Assembly (NCBI GenBank): GCA_028281215.1
Contig: JANQKH010000472.1
Span: forward strand, 1 to 7,597
Origin: Phycisphaeraceae bacterium
GTDB lineage: Bacteria; Planctomycetota; Phycisphaerae; Phycisphaerales; Phycisphaeraceae
Length of the DNA stretch: 7,597 nucleotides
Direction: 5' to 3'
Shown here: in pieces, positions 5,876-7,597 of the stretch
Numbering within the stretch: the first letter of the stretch is position 1
Layout: each line of letters opens with the position of its first letter
Made by a program: the position numbers and the translations under genes
Notes under the pieces: model-generated
Told to the model about the DNA's origin: nothing
What the model saw: only the letters and a program-made list of their open reading frames with translations
The model's database searches: none

Positions 5876-6839
5876 AAAACCCAAACTGCGCGCCGATGCG
5901 AATGAACGGCTCGCTATCCACGTCCTGCACGGTGTTCGTATCGCGCACATCCCAACCGAACTCAAACGACTGGTCAAACGCGTAGCCCACCGCGACCGTG
6001 ATCTTGCCGTGTTCGCAAGGCGTGATGACCACGCCCCCTTCGATCCGCCGCTGTTGAAAGAAGATGCGATCGTTGTCGTTGTCGCCCTGAATGTGAAATC
6101 CGCGGTAGCGATTCTGAAACCGTGCGAACAGCGTGGCCATGTCGCACAACTCATACGACACCGTCGCATTCAACGTCAGCGGGAACCAGTAGTTCGCTTC
6201 AACCGTCCACTTGTCCGCCGGTTTCCAGATCAGCAGGTTGTACGGAAACCCGACACCGTAGGTGAACGTGTCGCTGAGCCGGCGGGTGTAGAGAAACGAA
6301 GGCAGCGGAATGTCAGGCAGGAACGAACGGTTGCCGTCGTAGTTGAACACCAATTGAAGTGACGAGCTGTCATCGATCTGCTTGGTGAGAATCACATCCG
6401 CCATCAGGAAATACGCACGCGGATCGCCGAACGCCGCGTCGCCTGCGTAACCCACCCCGAACGTACCCGACAAGTTCCACTCGCCGTCGCAGCACTCGCC
6501 GAAGTCATAGCCGACGCCCACCCGCGCATCGGTCAGTCGTTGTGGCAGCAGGGGGTCGGTCGTGCCGATGTCCAGGTGCAACAACTCGTAACCGAAGTTC
6601 AACGTCCGCTCGTCCGCCACATGGATCCGCGTGCGGCCGGCCGATTCGTACAACTTCAAGTCGAACGAATCATTCGCCGCCGAATCCGTGTTGCCGTCGG
6701 CGAAGATGAACGCGTCGAAACGCAACTCCAACTTCTGGTCCTGCTGCCAGGGTTGCAGCATCAACGCCGGCCCGGTCTGCGCTTGCAGCGCCGAGCCAGT
6801 CACCACCATGAAACACACCATGAAACAGATTTGACGCAT
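5874..6839 (-). CDS. Outer-membrane beta-barrel protein (possibly DUF6268-like)
   Basis: A 321-residue predicted outer-membrane protein. It has a Sec signal peptide (hydrophobic 4-18, likely cleavage after ALQA at about residue 20). The mature part consists of alternating-residue beta strands broken by short Asp/Asn/Gly-rich turns, for example LQLVFNYDGN (161-170), WTVEANYWFPLTLNATVSYEL (211-231) and ITVAVGYAFDQ (280-290), and it ends RIGAQFGF with a C-terminal Phe, the usual recognition signal for barrel assembly. The LPLPSFLYTRRL segment (178-188) recalls planctomycetal DUF6268 barrels, but this is a guess. The substrate, if any, is unknown. AAGGA at 6847-6851 on the minus strand precedes the ATG by 7 bases. 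It follows def by 72 bp without a clear terminator, so co-transcription is possible. Confidence 0.82.
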   Translation of the reverse strand: MRQICFMVCFMVVTGSALQAQTGPALMLQPWQQDQKLELRFDAFIFADGNTDSAANDSFDLKLYESAGRTRIHVADERTLNFGYELLHLDIGTTDPLLPQRLTDARVGVGYDFGECCDGEWNLSGTFGVGYAGDAAFGDPRAYFLMADVILTKQIDDSSSLQLVFNYDGNRSFLPDIPLPSFLYTRRLSDTFTYGVGFPYNLLIWKPADKWTVEANYWFPLTLNATVSYELCDMATLFARFQNRYRGFHIQGDNDNDRIFFQQRRIEGGVVITPCEHGKITVAVGYAFDQSFEFGWDVRDTNTVQDVDSEPFIRIGAQFGF

Positions 6840-6911
6840 GAGTTCATCCTTGAGGTTGAAGGAGGCCGAACTGCGTGCAATCGCAAGCAGCCGGTCCGTG
6901 TGGCTTCTTAT

Positions 6912-7427
6912 CTAGTCGGCCGCTTCCAGTTCCTTGATCATTTTTCGGTTCGCACGGCGGTCCGCGGCCGTCATCCGATCGATGATCAGCACGCCGTCCA
7001 GGTGATCCGTTTCGTGCTGCCAGATTCGGGCCGGCAACTGGTCGCTGGTCAGCGAGACGGTTTCGCCGTCCAGGTTCATCGCGGTGATGGTGATCGCCTT
7101 TGGCCGACGAATCTCCGCCTTGATCTGCGGCAGGCTCAGGCAACCTTCCTCATAATCCTCCACCTCCCGGCTCGGCTTCGACAGCACCGGATTGATGAAC
7201 ACCATGTCATCCGCCGGTTCGCCGGTCGCGTTCGCCACGAACATCCGCCACGCCAGCCCCACCTGCGGCGCCGCCAGCCCCACGCCGGGCGCCTCGTGCA
7301 TCAACTGAAGCATCCGCAGTCCCACTTCGCGCACCTCATCCGTCACCGCCTCCACCGGCTGTGCCTTCTGCCGCAGCACCGGATGCGGGTAATTGACGAT
7401 GCGTAACTTGTTCACTTGCACGGACAT
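6912..7427 (-). CDS. def: Peptide deformylase
   Basis: A 171-residue metal-dependent enzyme that removes the formyl group from the N-terminal methionine of new proteins in the cytosol. All three signature motifs are intact: GVGLAAPQVG (48-57, Gln55), EEGCLSLP (93-100, metal ligand Cys96), and QHETDHLDG (137-145, with ligands His138 and His142 and catalytic Glu139). Length and motif spacing match ordinary deformylases. The C-terminus after about residue 152 is a charged helix rich in Arg, Lys and Glu. The ATG at 7427 has AGGA 7 bases upstream on the minus strand. The usual partner fmt is not seen on its visible sides: an outer-membrane protein gene lies downstream and 170 bp of non-coding DNA upstream within the window. 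Confidence 0.97.
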   Translation of the reverse strand: MSVQVNKLRIVNYPHPVLRQKAQPVEAVTDEVREVGLRMLQLMHEAPGVGLAAPQVGLAWRMFVANATGEPADDMVFINPVLSKPSREVEDYEEGCLSLPQIKAEIRRPKAITITAMNLDGETVSLTSDQLPARIWQHETDHLDGVLIIDRMTAADRRANRKMIKELEAAD

Positions 7428-7597
7428 GGGCGAATCCTACGGGGCCGATCACAGGGTGACAACCAGAGCCCAATCCGCCACGCCTGCTTCCGGATGGGCA
7501 ATTGAACCCTGACAGCCTGACGCCTACCCCCTCAGGCGCCAAATTGCTTTTAACTCATTGGCAAAAAAGTGATTACAAATGTCATCAGGGTTTTCCC
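7428..7597 (-). promoter_or_regulatory. Upstream region of def with candidate -10 box and leader hairpin
   Basis: No convincing gene is seen in these 170 bases. On the minus strand TGTAAT (7577-7572) could be a -10 box, its -35 falling at or beyond the window edge. The predicted leader of roughly 140 bases would contain a hairpin of 7 bp including one G-U pair (7534-7540 with 7519-7525, 8-base loop) and a nested alternative (7515-7520 with 7532-7537). An 8-bp inverted repeat AACCCTGA/TCAGGGTT (7505-7512, 7585-7592) surrounds it. All are weak predictions. Confidence 0.25.

Noticed and set aside
6886..6911. Possible terminator between def and the barrel gene
   Set aside because: On the minus strand a stem AAGAAGCC/GGCTGCTT can form with one mismatch, but no U-tract follows, so read-through into the barrel gene is as likely.
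6540..7406. 288-codon open frame on the plus strand
   Set aside because: It is antisense to both the barrel gene and def and is composed mainly of Arg, His, Gln and Val without domain features.

Overview
The window looks like a stretch of chromosome from a Gram-negative, moderately GC-rich bacterium, most likely a planctomycete or close relative. The signs are a Tat-exported Gfo/Idh/MocA oxidoreductase of the kind that is abundant in Planctomycetes, DUF6504 and DUF2203 family proteins, and an outer-membrane beta-barrel protein ending in phenylalanine. The lineage is inferred from gene content only; there is no rRNA or other phylogenetic marker to settle it. I see no insertion sequence, prophage, CRISPR array, tRNA or rRNA.

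Layout. Positions 1-229 (minus) hold the N-terminal part of glutamate-1-semialdehyde aminomutase (hemL), running off the left edge. A divergent intergenic region of about 240 bp follows, with a perfect TATAAT box at 409-414. Next is a single DUF2203 gene (471-920, plus), closed by a strong hairpin/U-tract terminator (953-984). Facing it is a Tat-signal Gfo/Idh/MocA oxidoreductase (1018-2361, minus). Across a 121-bp divergent promoter region starts a tight plus-strand cluster of five genes (2483-5872): an ABC ATPase, an FtsX/MacB-type permease (ATGA overlap), a His-rich lipoprotein (15-bp gap), an SRPBCC protein (48-bp gap) and a DUF6504 protein (8-bp overlap). It ends one base short of a convergent pair on the minus strand: an outer-membrane beta-barrel protein (5874-6839) preceded by peptide deformylase (def, 6912-7427). 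The last 170 bp are the upstream region of def.

How the genes may work together. The ATPase and permease form a LolD/MacB-like transporter, and the lipoprotein beside it carries five tandem DHGH(K/S) units directly after its lipidation cysteine. This suggests a transition-metal-handling module (zinc, copper, nickel or cobalt) at the cell envelope. It resembles in outline other systems that pair an FtsX-type ABC transporter with a His-rich periplasmic protein, but metal identity and direction of transport cannot be read from the sequence. The SRPBCC and DUF6504 genes are probably co-transcribed with it, with no evident biochemical link. hemL and def are housekeeping genes; the others have broad or unknown roles. 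The metal-transport-like operon is the most interesting part; the rest is fairly ordinary.
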